64,000 nt of DNA. Source: an uncultured SAR86 cluster bacterium (lineage in GTDB: Bacteria > Pseudomonadota > Gammaproteobacteria > Magnimaribacterales > D2472). The notes below the pieces were generated by a model, which was not told the DNA's origin, searched no databases, and saw only the letters and a program-made list of their open reading frames with translations. Within the stretch, counting starts at the first letter, position 1. Every line of letters starts with the position of its first letter. The position numbers and the translations under genes were made by a program. Location: assembly GCA_902563835.1 (NCBI GenBank), contig CACEZB010000004.1, forward strand, positions 24,147-88,146, written 5' to 3'. Positions 19,152 through 29,718 of this stretch are shown in pieces.

Positions 19152-20510
19152 ATGTCAAAAGGATTTATCTTATCTGATGAAGTTCTCAATCATGAGATCA
19201 ACAATCCTGCGTATAAAGAAAAATATAACTTTAATCCTAATGATCAATTAAACGATTTAGATTTATTTACAAAAGGTCAGCCCTTTAGTCTTTATAAAGA
19301 TCTTAGAGAAAACGCTCCTGTTTTTTATCATGAACCTATGCCCACAGACCCAGAACCAGGGTACTGGGTTTTAACAAGATATGAAGATATAAAATATGTT
19401 TCAATGAATCCAAAAATATTTTCATCTCAATATGCAACTGGAAATTTATTAACGCTCGGAAGAGAAGATAATAGACACCCTAAATTATTTAAATCAACTA
19501 TAGATCATATGCTTAATCTCGATGGTGAAATGCATCTTGGCTTAAGAAAAGAACATATGCCTTTTTTTAAACCTGATTATATTAATGACCTGCGAAAAAA
19601 AGTATCATCAAAAGTTAGCTTATTATTAGATAATATTGCGCCTTTAGGAGAATGTAACTTAGTAAGTGAAGTCTCCCAACAATTGCCGATATTTACACTT
19701 TCAGAAATTTTAGGAATACCTGAAGAAGATAGACAAAAATTAGTATCTTGGATGGAGTTTTTAGAATTAGCTCAGTATTTCACTTATGAAATGATAAAAG
19801 AACAAAATGAAGGTAAAACAGACTCAACCCCTGATCCAGCAATGATAGATATGTTTAATGCAATGGTTGATGAGATGTTTGATTATGGAAGATTTATTTT
19901 AAATAGCAAAAGAGAAGATCCATCGGAAGACTTATTAAGTGCAATAGCAAATGCTGAAATAGAAGGTGAGAAGTTATCACAAGAATTTTTAGATGGATCT
20001 TGGTTGCTAATTATTTTTGCAGGAAATGATACGACAAGGAATACTTTGAGCGGAGGCATTAAACTTTTATATGACAATCAAACACAAAAAGAACTATTAA
20101 TAGATGATTTGGAACTTCTTCCTAATTTTGTAAATGAAACAGTTAGATGTGTTTCACCAGTAATTCATATGAGAAGAACAACTCTTGAAGAAACAGAAAT
20201 AAATGGACAAAAAATTGGACCTCATGAAAAAATAGCACTTTGGTATGGTGCAGCAAATAGAGATCCAGAAATTTTTGAAAATCCAGATGATTTTAATATT
20301 TTAAGAGAGAATGCAGATAAACATCTTGCATTTGGCTTTGGAAGGCATTCATGTATAGGTAAGCCAGTTGCATTAATGCAATTACAAGAATTTTATTCAC
20401 AATTTTTAACCAGATTCCCTGATTTTGAGATGAATGGTAAATGGAAAGTTGCTCCAAACAACTTTGTTCATGCTATACAAGAGATGCCAATTAAATTTTC
20501 TCCAAAATGA
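19152..20510 (+). CDS. Cytochrome P450
   Basis: AGNDTTRN I-helix, ETVRCVSP, heme loop FGFGRHSCIGKPVA. Confidence 0.97.
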   Translation: MSKGFILSDEVLNHEINNPAYKEKYNFNPNDQLNDLDLFTKGQPFSLYKDLRENAPVFYHEPMPTDPEPGYWVLTRYEDIKYVSMNPKIFSSQYATGNLLTLGREDNRHPKLFKSTIDHMLNLDGEMHLGLRKEHMPFFKPDYINDLRKKVSSKVSLLLDNIAPLGECNLVSEVSQQLPIFTLSEILGIPEEDRQKLVSWMEFLELAQYFTYEMIKEQNEGKTDSTPDPAMIDMFNAMVDEMFDYGRFILNSKREDPSEDLLSAIANAEIEGEKLSQEFLDGSWLLIIFAGNDTTRNTLSGGIKLLYDNQTQKELLIDDLELLPNFVNETVRCVSPVIHMRRTTLEETEINGQKIGPHEKIALWYGAANRDPEIFENPDDFNILRENADKHLAFGFGRHSCIGKPVALMQLQEFYSQFLTRFPDFEMNGKWKVAPNNFVHAIQEMPIKFSPK

Positions 20511-21781
20511 GAATCCCATATAGATTCAAAGTTATTTTTTTATCATTCATTGCTGTATTTATTTGCTATATAGATAGAGTAAATATTTCTGTAGCAATCA
20601 TACCCATGCAAGAACAATTTGGGTGGTCTGAATTACAAGTAGGAATAGTTTTAGGAACTTTCTATGTTGGATATATGATTAGCATGACTTTAGGTGGTTA
20701 TCTAGCAGATAAATATGGAGGCAAGAAAGTTCTTGGCTATGCATTAATAATTTGGTCATTATTTACAATTATCACTCCATTTTTTGCATACAGTGGATTA
20801 TGGTGGCTTATTTTTATAAGAATCTTATTAGGTTTAGGAGAAGGGGTAACCTTTCCGGCTTGGCATTCTATTTATGCCAGATGGATTCCATTTAATGAAA
20901 GAACAAGGGCAGTAGGTTTTACCAATAGCGGAATAGCAGCAGGTACAGTATTTGGATATGTTGTAGCAGCTATCATAATAGCGAATTATTCTTGGGAGTG
21001 GGTTTTTTATTCTTTTGGGCTAATGGGTATATTTTGGTACTTATTTTGGCAGAGAATTGTTACATCTTATCCAGAGGATAATAAAAATCTATCAAATAAT
21101 GAATTGCAATTAATAAAAGCTGAAGCACCCTCAAATTCAACACCTCCGTCAATACCATTTCTAAAATTAATTAAAAATTGGCCTTTCTTAGCAATAGCAG
21201 TTGCAACTTTTTGTAATAATTGGGCTTTATTCACATTTATTTCTTATTTGCCAAAATTTATCAATGCTCCAATTGCTGATGGTGGAATGGGTATTGATTT
21301 AGGATCTAGTGCATTTATTTATTCATTATTAATGCCAAGTCTTGTTGCGATGTTTTCACTTATTTTAGGTGGTTATATATCAGATAGTTTTATAAAAAAA
21401 GGATATAAGGTAATTAATGTTAGAAAAACTGTTAATTCAATTGGATTTTTTGGATCAGCTATTTTCTTATATTTAATTTCTCTGCAAGATACTTTATTCA
21501 ATGCAATTTTTTTATTATGCCTAATTCAACTCTGTACAGGTATTTGCGCAGGAGGATTTGGAGTAAATCATGCTGATTTAGGTCCAAAATATACAGGAAC
21601 TTTAGTTGGTATTTCTGGAAGCATAGGTATGATAGCAGCGATTTTCAGCCCAATGGTTGCAGGCTTGGTTCTCGAAGTTACTAGATCCTGGGATGTTATA
21701 TTTTATATTTGTTCTGGTATTTTATTATTTGGCGGCCTTTTTTATCTTAAATTTGGAAGCGCTGACAGACAATTTAGTTAA
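20507..21781 (+). CDS. MFS transporter (anion:cation symporter-like)
   Basis: 12-TM pattern, YIDRVNISVAIIPM, GGYLADKYGGKKVLG; ATGA overlap with P450. Confidence 0.9.
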   Translation: MRIPYRFKVIFLSFIAVFICYIDRVNISVAIIPMQEQFGWSELQVGIVLGTFYVGYMISMTLGGYLADKYGGKKVLGYALIIWSLFTIITPFFAYSGLWWLIFIRILLGLGEGVTFPAWHSIYARWIPFNERTRAVGFTNSGIAAGTVFGYVVAAIIIANYSWEWVFYSFGLMGIFWYLFWQRIVTSYPEDNKNLSNNELQLIKAEAPSNSTPPSIPFLKLIKNWPFLAIAVATFCNNWALFTFISYLPKFINAPIADGGMGIDLGSSAFIYSLLMPSLVAMFSLILGGYISDSFIKKGYKVINVRKTVNSIGFFGSAIFLYLISLQDTLFNAIFLLCLIQLCTGICAGGFGVNHADLGPKYTGTLVGISGSIGMIAAIFSPMVAGLVLEVTRSWDVIFYICSGILLFGGLFYLKFGSADRQFS

Positions 21782-22280
21782 TCGATTTCATCTCCTGAAA
21801 GAAGTTAAAAATCTCTTGGCTGGATCTATCTCTTGCCGTTCTCCATTCTGTTGTATTTGAATTATTTAAAAGGTTTTTATTTTTATCAAACACTAAAACT
21901 CTTGGAATTCCCTCGGCTGAAGGTATTCCATATTCTTCCATTAATTCCATATTAATTTCATATCTTTTAACGTCTATATATAAAATTTGAAAGTTTTTGT
22001 CTATGTAAGATTTAATTTTAGGTATATTCATGGTACCTGAAAAAATTCTACAATCTGGACACCAATTAGCCCCAAATATTAATATTGGTTGTTTATCAGA
22101 CTGAATTGTTGTATTTATAAATTTATTTAAATCATTAACAGAATAAACTTTTCCATCATACGGCAAAGGAAGAGGTGTGGTTAATATATCACTATCATCA
22201 AGCATTATTTCTCCGTTTAATGTTAGACAAAATAAAAAAATGTATGAAATCGTATAATATTTTATTAAACTTTTGTACAT
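21774..22280 (-). CDS. Thioredoxin-family protein with signal peptide
   Basis: FGANWCPDCRIF motif. Confidence 0.8.
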   Translation of the reverse strand: MYKSLIKYYTISYIFLFCLTLNGEIMLDDSDILTTPLPLPYDGKVYSVNDLNKFINTTIQSDKQPILIFGANWCPDCRIFSGTMNIPKIKSYIDKNFQILYIDVKRYEINMELMEEYGIPSAEGIPRVLVFDKNKNLLNNSNTTEWRTARDRSSQEIFNFFQEMKSIN

Positions 22281-22335
22281 ATTAGATAAATAGATAATAT
22301 TACTATATTGTAATAAAAAAATTGGAGTATATAAG

Positions 22336-22749
22336 ATGATTTGGGTAATAAGACTATATTTACTAATAATGGCATTTATATATGCTTTGATTGGAGTATG
22401 GGCATTACTTGACCCATTATTGGGAGCGCTTGATCAAGGTTATCCTTCATTTTTGAATGCAGTTGGTTTATCAATAACATCTCCGTTAGGTTACTCAGAA
22501 ATTGCTGGTATATATGGAGGCTTGAATCTATGTATTGGTATTTTATGTTTAATTGGAATCTTTAAAAGAGATTTAGGAATTTTTGCAATTAAATTTATTA
22601 CATTTCTAGTTGGCTCTATTGCTCTAGGAAGAATACTCTTTTCTTTTCTTCCAACAACACCTAGTTTCTTTAATTCATATTTTGTCTTTGAGGTTTCGGC
22701 TTTGGTAATAGGTATATTTTTAATATATATGAGCAAGAAATTAGACTAA
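22336..22749 (+). CDS. DUF4345-like membrane protein
   Basis: Four TM pattern, resembles 14825..15223 product type. Confidence 0.55.
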   Translation: MIWVIRLYLLIMAFIYALIGVWALLDPLLGALDQGYPSFLNAVGLSITSPLGYSEIAGIYGGLNLCIGILCLIGIFKRDLGIFAIKFITFLVGSIALGRILFSFLPTTPSFFNSYFVFEVSALVIGIFLIYMSKKLD

Positions 22750-23694
22750 TTTACTTAAACTTAATAAATATCCAAAATAACCACTAACAAGCAATAAGCC
22801 CATAAAACGAATCATCAAAATATTTATATATTTTGATGAGGATAGGGCAACAAATAGAATAAAAATTATTGTAGCAACTATCATTATTAAATAATCACGT
22901 TCAAGTAAAAGCGATTCAAGTTGCACCATAGAAAAGAAACCAATAATTGGAACAACTAGTGTGATATTTAAAACATTTGAACCGATTACATTTCCAACAA
23001 CCATATCAGTTTTTTTCTTTAGCAAAGCGCTAATTGTTGCAGCCAATTCTGGCAAGCTTGTGCCAATTGCAATTATTGTTAAGCCAATAATTAATTCAGA
23101 AATATTTAGTAATATTGCAATATTCTCTGCATATATAACTGCGTATCTAGATCCAAAAATAAGTGCTAGTAAACCTGTAATTAAAAAAATACTTACAATA
23201 AGGTTGCTTTGAGATGATTCATTATCTATGTTGCTAAGGTTATCCAGAGATTTATATTTAAAAATTACATATAAAAAATATAAAAATACAATTAATAACA
23301 ATACACTTTCAATTGGTGATATTTGTAAATCTTGCAAGCAAAGACCAAGTACTAGCGCAGATATTAAAAAGGGTAAAAATTGAGCAAAAGGAGCATTCTT
23401 TGGCTTAAAAGATATTCCAATACAATAAACTCCAAATATCAAAGCAATATTAGAAATATTTGATCCAACCACAGTGCCCATTGCGATACTTTCACTTTGA
23501 TTTAAAACAGAAGAAATTCCAACAAAAATTTCTGGCGCAGATGTTCCGAGAGCTACAACGGTTAAACCAATGGTTAATTCATTTACTCCAAATTTTTTTG
23601 CTAACACAGAAGAACTGTCTACAAATTTATCAGCACCCCATATTAAGATAGCTAAAGAAAATCCTAAACCTATGAAATTTATAAGAAAATCCAT
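22741..23694 (-). CDS. Calcium/sodium antiporter (YrbG/CaCA family)
   Basis: Duplicated GTSAPE / GTSLPELAATI motifs with GSNISNI / GSNVLNI. Confidence 0.92.
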   Translation of the reverse strand: MDFLINFIGLGFSLAILIWGADKFVDSSSVLAKKFGVNELTIGLTVVALGTSAPEIFVGISSVLNQSESIAMGTVVGSNISNIALIFGVYCIGISFKPKNAPFAQFLPFLISALVLGLCLQDLQISPIESVLLLIVFLYFLYVIFKYKSLDNLSNIDNESSQSNLIVSIFLITGLLALIFGSRYAVIYAENIAILLNISELIIGLTIIAIGTSLPELAATISALLKKKTDMVVGNVIGSNVLNITLVVPIIGFFSMVQLESLLLERDYLIMIVATIIFILFVALSSSKYINILMIRFMGLLLVSGYFGYLLSLSKLV

Positions 23695-23788
23695 GAAACA
23701 ATTTTACCTTAGTTATTTGTTAAATAGATTATGTTTCAACAATTTAAAATAATATAATTGATAATTAATTTTAAAGAAGAGGCAAATA

Positions 23789-24586
23789 ATGAAAATAGAT
23801 AACTTGTTCAATATTCAAGATAAAGTAGCCATTGTTACAGGTGGCTCAAGGGGAATTGGTGAGATGATTGCGGCAGGCTTTTTAGCAAATGGTGCTAAAG
23901 TCTACATTTCTGCAAGAAAAGCACCCGCCTTAGTTGATAAAGCAAAAGAGCTTTCAGATAAATATAATCAAGAATGCATTCCTATATCTTGTGATTTAAG
24001 TTCTATGAATGGGATAGAAGAATTCACTAATGAAATTCAAAACAAAGAAAAAGGAATAGATTTTTTAATTAATAATGCTGGAGCAGCATGGGGAGAGCCA
24101 TTGGAAAGTTTTTCTGAAGGTGGTTGGGATAAAGTAATGGATTTAAATGTTAAATCTTTATTCTTTTTGACTCAAAAATTTAAAAATCTACTTTTAAATA
24201 ACGCTTCAGTAGAAGATCCATCAAGAGTTATCAATATTGGCTCAATTGATGGGTTAAATGTCCCGTCTATGGAGACATATTCATATGGTGCATCAAAAGC
24301 AGCAGTTCATCATTTAACTAGAGTGTTAGCAGCAAAATTAGTAAAAGAAAATATTCTGGTCAATGCAATTGCTCCTGGCCCATATCCAAGTGCTATGTTA
24401 GGTTCAGCTGTAAATCATGACTATTCTGAAATTGCTAAAAGAAACCCGAGGAAAAGGGTAGGCACCCCAGAGGATATGGCAGGATTGGCTATATTTTTAT
24501 GTTCTAGGGCTGGAGCCTATACAGTTGGAGAAACCATAACTTCAGACGGAGGTATTGTTAAGACCGCTAGTCATAATTTGAGTTAG
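23789..24586 (+). CDS. SDR family oxidoreductase
   Basis: TGGSRGIG, NNAG, YGASKAAVHH, IAPGPYPS. Confidence 0.95.
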   Translation: MKIDNLFNIQDKVAIVTGGSRGIGEMIAAGFLANGAKVYISARKAPALVDKAKELSDKYNQECIPISCDLSSMNGIEEFTNEIQNKEKGIDFLINNAGAAWGEPLESFSEGGWDKVMDLNVKSLFFLTQKFKNLLLNNASVEDPSRVINIGSIDGLNVPSMETYSYGASKAAVHHLTRVLAAKLVKENILVNAIAPGPYPSAMLGSAVNHDYSEIAKRNPRKRVGTPEDMAGLAIFLCSRAGAYTVGETITSDGGIVKTASHNLS

Positions 24587-24589
24587 TTA

Positions 24590-25492
24590 TTATTTTTGAG
24601 CTTCTTTGAACGCTTTTGTAATTAAATCTTTCATCCAGATATGACCCCCATCACCTTCATCGCTTTTATGCCATATCAAGAAATATTCCATAGATGGTAT
24701 TTCAATTGGGATTTCAACAAAAGATAAATTATTTCTTTTTGCAAAACTTCTAGTTGCCATTAATATTAAATCCGTTGACTTTATAATTGGAGGTGCAATT
24801 AAAAAATGCTGACATCTCAAAGCAACATTTCTTTTTAAACCAATTTTATCTAGCTCCATATCTATCATATGTTCTCCCATTTTTCTTCGAGAAACATGTA
24901 GATGCTTTTCATTGATAATATCTTCAATTGTTATATTTTTGATTTTTGAAATACTATGACCGTCTCTATGAATTGCTACAAAGTCGTCTTCAAAGACTTT
25001 TGATGAATTTATTTCATTTGAGATAGGTATTACCGGATCTACAACAAAGTCAAGATTGTTTGTTGAAAGAGCATGGACTTGATCAGCTCTTTTATAAGCA
25101 TAACTACCTAGAGAAATATTAGGCGCACTCCCATGGATTTCTTTCATTATAAAAGGTAGGACTCTACTCTCAGATATATCACCCAATGACAATTTAAAAT
25201 TTCTTTTTGATGAAGCAGGGTCGAAGGTATCAGGTTCATTTACGCTTTGTTGAATTAAAGTAAGTGCATTTTGAATATCTGAGATTATATTTTCTGTTTT
25301 TTGAGTAGGCACCATGCCGGAACCTGTTCTAACAAATAGATCATCATTAAATTTATCTCTTAATCTTGATAATGCATTACTTACTGCTGGCTGAGTAATA
25401 CCAACCACTTCGGCAGCTTTTGTTAGACTTCCTTCTGTATATATTGCATTTAATATTACAAATAGGTTTAGATCAAATGAGCTAATTTTCAT
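24590..25492 (-). CDS. LysR family transcriptional regulator
   Basis: N-terminal HTH: LNLFVILNAIYTEGSLTKAAEVVGITQPAVSNALSRLR. Confidence 0.95.
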   Translation of the reverse strand: MKISSFDLNLFVILNAIYTEGSLTKAAEVVGITQPAVSNALSRLRDKFNDDLFVRTGSGMVPTQKTENIISDIQNALTLIQQSVNEPDTFDPASSKRNFKLSLGDISESRVLPFIMKEIHGSAPNISLGSYAYKRADQVHALSTNNLDFVVDPVIPISNEINSSKVFEDDFVAIHRDGHSISKIKNITIEDIINEKHLHVSRRKMGEHMIDMELDKIGLKRNVALRCQHFLIAPPIIKSTDLILMATRSFAKRNNLSFVEIPIEIPSMEYFLIWHKSDEGDGGHIWMKDLITKAFKEAQK

Positions 25493-25554
25493 CTTAGAAA
25501 TTCCAAATAATCTAAAACAAACATTACCTTAATATGTTTATCTTCATATAGATT

Positions 25555-25609
25555 TGTATGTGACATACAGCTATTATAGAAATAGAAACCATTATTACTA
25601 TTCATAGTA
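25555..25609. promoter_or_regulatory. Candidate LysR operator pair in divergent intergenic region
   Basis: Palindromes TGTATG-TGA-CATACA (25555-25569) and TACTAT-TC-ATAGTA (25596-25609). Confidence 0.4.
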
Positions 25610-25655
25610 TTTATAATAGTAACAAAATTTTTAATATAACGGGAGACTAAAGCAC

Positions 25656-26873
25656 ATGATGCCTGAACTGAGACCAGAAGCAATTGAATTAGTAGAAAAA
25701 GTTAAAACTTTCATTAAAGACGAAGTTAAACCACAAGAACATGTTTTTCATGAACAAATAGTAGAAGGAGAAGATCGTTGGAAGACTTATCCAAAAGTAA
25801 TTGATGAGCTAAAAGAAAAAGCAAGATCAGCTGGGCTTTGGAATTTATTTTTACCTGAAAGCGAATTCGGTGCTGGACTTACAAATTATGAATATGCACA
25901 TTTAGCAGAAGAAATGGGTAAATCTCATATAGCCTCTGAGGCTATGAATTGTAGCGCGCCTGATACTGGCAATATGGAAGTTATTGCTAGATATGGTAAT
26001 GAGCAACATCAAGAAGAATGGTTACAACCATTGTTGGATGGCAAAATTAGATCAGCCTTTGGGATGACAGAACCAGGTACGGCATCATCTGATGCTACCA
26101 ATATGCAAGCAACAGCAGTTCTTGATGGGGATGAATATGTTATTAATGGTGAGAAATGGTGGACATCAGGAGCAGGCGATCCTAGATGTAAGATTATTAT
26201 TTTTATGTGTGTTACTAATCCAGACAACCCAAAGCATCAAAGACATTCAATGATACTAGTACCAATGGAAACTGAGGGAGTCGAAATTCAAAAAATGATG
26301 CATGTATTTGGATATGATGATGCACCTCATGGACATGCTCATATGAAATTTAATAACGTTAGGGTACCTAAAGAGAATTTACTTTTAGGTGAAGGCAGAG
26401 GATTTGAAATAGCTCAAGGTAGACTAGGGCCTGGAAGGATACATCATTGTATGAGAGCTATAGGTGTTGGAGAAATTGCATTAGAGTTAATGTGCAGACG
26501 AGGCATTGACCCAACTAAAATTGCTTTTGGAAAAAATTTAGCAAATTTAGGCGCTAATTTTGATTACATTGCTGAATCAAGAATGGAGCTTAATGCTGCA
26601 AGACTTTTAACATTAGATGCTGCTATAAAGATGGATACTGTAGGTAATAAAATTGCAGCCAGTGAGATAGCCCAAATAAAGGTTTACGTTCCTAATGTTG
26701 TATTAAAAATAATAGATAGAGCAATTCAAATTCATGGAGGTGAGGGCGTTTCACAATTAACTCCACTAGCATCTATGTATGCGCATATGAGAACACTTAG
26801 ATTAGCTGATGGACCTGATGAAGTTCATAGAAGAGCGGTTGCTAGGTATGAGCTTGGCAAATATATGAGTTAG
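25656..26873 (+). CDS. Acyl-CoA dehydrogenase family protein (ACAD10/11-like)
   Basis: [47 protein letters not shown]. Confidence 0.93.
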   Translation: MMPELRPEAIELVEKVKTFIKDEVKPQEHVFHEQIVEGEDRWKTYPKVIDELKEKARSAGLWNLFLPESEFGAGLTNYEYAHLAEEMGKSHIASEAMNCSAPDTGNMEVIARYGNEQHQEEWLQPLLDGKIRSAFGMTEPGTASSDATNMQATAVLDGDEYVINGEKWWTSGAGDPRCKIIIFMCVTNPDNPKHQRHSMILVPMETEGVEIQKMMHVFGYDDAPHGHAHMKFNNVRVPKENLLLGEGRGFEIAQGRLGPGRIHHCMRAIGVGEIALELMCRRGIDPTKIAFGKNLANLGANFDYIAESRMELNAARLLTLDAAIKMDTVGNKIAASEIAQIKVYVPNVVLKIIDRAIQIHGGEGVSQLTPLASMYAHMRTLRLADGPDEVHRRAVARYELGKYMS

Positions 26874-26878
26874 AGAAC

Positions 26879-28276
26879 TTGTCTAATAACTTAATTTTTT
26901 ACGACACAGAAACAACTGGAATTCATAAGGATTTTAGTCAGATAATTCAATGTGGTTCTATTCTTACAGATACTGTATTTAACGTTAAGGGAGAACAGAA
27001 TATTAATAGCAGACCATTACCATGGGTAATACCCCAGCCAATCGCTATGCTTACTAATAAAAAAATAAATTCTTTTACTTCTAACACATCTCATTATCAA
27101 ATGATGAAAGACATACAATATCAATGGAAAGAATGGTGTATTGAACGCCCATCTATATTTATTACTTATAACGGACATGCTTTCGATGAAGAATTAATTA
27201 GAAGGCAATTTTGGTGCAATCTTTTGGAGCCCTATATCACCAATACTAATCAAAATGGAAGATTAGATTTAATGTTAATGATTCACAACATAGCTTCTTT
27301 TTTTTCAGATGAAATATCAATTCCTTTATTTGAAGATGGTCCTGCTCTAAGTATAAAACTTGAACATTTAGCAGATAAACATGGCATAGACGTAAGTGAT
27401 GCTCATGATGCAATTTCAGATTGTCAATTTATGATTGGTTTATGTAAGGTGATAAAAGAGAAGATTCCAGATGTATTTGAATCTTTTTTAAATATATCTA
27501 CTAAAGAGGGTATTAAAAATCTTCTATACACTGGTGAGTTTCTTGCGTTGGGAGAAGTATATAGACGCCATCCTTTTAAATACCCAGTTGTTATTTGTGG
27601 TGCAGATAATTCTAGGCCTAATGAAATATGCTTTTTTGATTTAAGCTTTGATCCTGATGAAATCATTGATTTAGATTTCACTGAAATTAATAAAATGATT
27701 CAATCTGGATCAAGAGATTTGCCATTAAAAAAGTATAAAATTAACAAAACTATACCAATATGCTCTAGCAAGCTTCTTACAAAAAATAATCATTTTGATA
27801 TTACTCATGATGAACTGCAGAGGCGTGCTGATATTGTTAAAGCTAATAAAGATTTTTTTACAAAAGTTTCACAAGCAATGGAAGATAGAATTATGAATTT
27901 TCCAGAACCTAGCTATGTTGAAGGTACTATTTATTCTGGTGGATTTCCATCATATAGAGATCAAGATTTAATGAAAGAATTTCATCTTTCAGATGAGCCT
28001 GAACAATTAATTAAAATTTCAAGAAATTTTGAAGATGAACGCTTTCGTTTATTAGCTGAACGAATCATATGTAATGAATATCAAATAGATATTCCACAAG
28101 ATATAAAAGGTAGATATGACGACCTTATACATGAAAGAGTTCAAACAGAAGGTAAATGGGGCTCTGTTGATAAAGCTCTTCAAGAAATTGACAAGTTATT
28201 AGATGAAAAACATGATCAAGAAGATATCAATATTCTGAATGCAACGAAAGAAAAACTCTTATCTATGAAGAATTAA
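26879..28276 (+). CDS. sbcB: Exodeoxyribonuclease I (TTG start)
   Basis: FYDTETTGI DEDDh motif, YNGHAFDEELIRRQFW, HDAISDC. Confidence 0.93.
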   Translation: MSNNLIFYDTETTGIHKDFSQIIQCGSILTDTVFNVKGEQNINSRPLPWVIPQPIAMLTNKKINSFTSNTSHYQMMKDIQYQWKEWCIERPSIFITYNGHAFDEELIRRQFWCNLLEPYITNTNQNGRLDLMLMIHNIASFFSDEISIPLFEDGPALSIKLEHLADKHGIDVSDAHDAISDCQFMIGLCKVIKEKIPDVFESFLNISTKEGIKNLLYTGEFLALGEVYRRHPFKYPVVICGADNSRPNEICFFDLSFDPDEIIDLDFTEINKMIQSGSRDLPLKKYKINKTIPICSSKLLTKNNHFDITHDELQRRADIVKANKDFFTKVSQAMEDRIMNFPEPSYVEGTIYSGGFPSYRDQDLMKEFHLSDEPEQLIKISRNFEDERFRLLAERIICNEYQIDIPQDIKGRYDDLIHERVQTEGKWGSVDKALQEIDKLLDEKHDQEDINILNATKEKLLSMKN

Positions 28277-28278
28277 AA

Positions 28279-29025
28279 ATGAAGAAATTGAATATTTATT
28301 TTTATTTATTCTTATTTATTAGTTCTATAAATACCTCTAATATTAAAGCAGATGTATATTTAGAGAATTTTAGTTTAGTTGATGTTTTAAAAAATGGTAG
28401 AAGCTTAATGAGTCTTGATTATGGACTTCATTATTTAGAGCTTCAATCGAATGAGCAAAAGAAATTATTTATAGGTGTTCATGGGAGCAATAGCGAAGGG
28501 TATGAGTGGATATATCCTTATTTGACTATAGATTCATTGGCGACTTTGATGACTTTTTTTCGCTACAACGATAATTTTTGTCCAAATAGAGCTTATCAAA
28601 AACTTAATAATGAAATTAATTCAATATTAGATAAAAACAAGAATGTTGATCAAGTTATATTAATGGGTCATAGCTATGGAGCAATGATAGTTTCAATGTT
28701 CTCTGATAAGTGGACTAGTGAGACGCCTTTAATAATACATACAGTTGCAGGACCTTTAAATGGACCAGTATCATCAAATCTTAGATCCGGGCTTTTTAGA
28801 AATATATGTGATTATTATCCTCCTAATACGATCAGAGATAATGTAGTTTTTTATCAATGGAGAACAATCAAAGAATTAGATGGAGCATTTAATAATTTGG
28901 AATATGATCCTCAGATTATTGATTTAAAAGGTAGCTTAGTTACCAGACTGCCCGATACTTATAATGGAATGAGGTTAGGGCATAATTGGTCATTAAGTTG
29001 GGTAGCAGAGAAGATTGCAGAATAA
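28279..29025 (+). CDS. Alpha/beta hydrolase-like secreted protein
   Basis: Signal peptide; GHSYGA nucleophile elbow; VHGSNSEGYEW. Confidence 0.65.
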   Translation: MKKLNIYFYLFLFISSINTSNIKADVYLENFSLVDVLKNGRSLMSLDYGLHYLELQSNEQKKLFIGVHGSNSEGYEWIYPYLTIDSLATLMTFFRYNDNFCPNRAYQKLNNEINSILDKNKNVDQVILMGHSYGAMIVSMFSDKWTSETPLIIHTVAGPLNGPVSSNLRSGLFRNICDYYPPNTIRDNVVFYQWRTIKELDGAFNNLEYDPQIIDLKGSLVTRLPDTYNGMRLGHNWSLSWVAEKIAE

Positions 29026-29029
29026 ATAA

Positions 29030-29106
29030 TGGTGGGCGAGGAGAGATTCGAACTCCCGACTTCCTGCGTGTCGAGCAGACACTCTAACCAACTGAGTTAC
29101 TCGCCC
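29030..29106 (-). tRNA. tRNA-Val(GAC), with C33
   Basis: Minus-strand cloverleaf GGGCGAG..., anticodon stem TCTGC/GCAGG, loop TCGACAC, A73, encoded CCA. Confidence 0.9.
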
Positions 29107-29174
29107 AAATTGAAAGTAATTTTACACAAAAAATCGTATTGGGCGACATTATATCCAGTATTTAATAATTATTT

Positions 29175-29615
29175 TTAGATTTTGGAAAGATAATCATCAA
29201 GCCTAGATTGATTCATTACAAATACCGATTTAAATTGTGTAGCTGCTGTCTTAATAGTATCTAAGTTTGATTTATCATTTCCAACCTGGATAACTCCAAC
29301 CATCGCCATCATCACATGAGGAGTGCACTGATAAACATAAACTCCTGGTATATTGAAATCAATTGTAATATCTCTGCTAAGGTCACCGTTCCAAGCTTGT
29401 GCATTATTTGGAATCATTGAGGAAATTGATGCTGAATTATGTGCAGCATCAATAGATTTAAAGGTAACACTATCTCCAGGATTAATTTTTAAAAAAGCAG
29501 GCTCAAAAACCATTACTCCCTCAGTCCCCTGATTAAGCATTTTTACAATATGATTTGCTGAATATAAATTAATTTGAAAGGACAATATTACAATTAAAAG
29601 TATTATTTTGTTCAT
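29175..29615 (-). CDS. Pseudoazurin-like cupredoxin
   Basis: Signal peptide; copper-site AAHNS ... YQCTPHVMMAM. Confidence 0.9.
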   Translation of the reverse strand: MNKIILLIVILSFQINLYSANHIVKMLNQGTEGVMVFEPAFLKINPGDSVTFKSIDAAHNSASISSMIPNNAQAWNGDLSRDITIDFNIPGVYVYQCTPHVMMAMVGVIQVGNDKSNLDTIKTAATQFKSVFVMNQSRLDDYLSKI

Positions 29616-29718
29616 CTAAACTCCAATGGAAAATTATTATGTTTTTAAATATTTTATGTTTTTAATTTATACTAAAAAGATATATTATTAGCATAATTTA
29701 TATATAAGGATTTATAGA

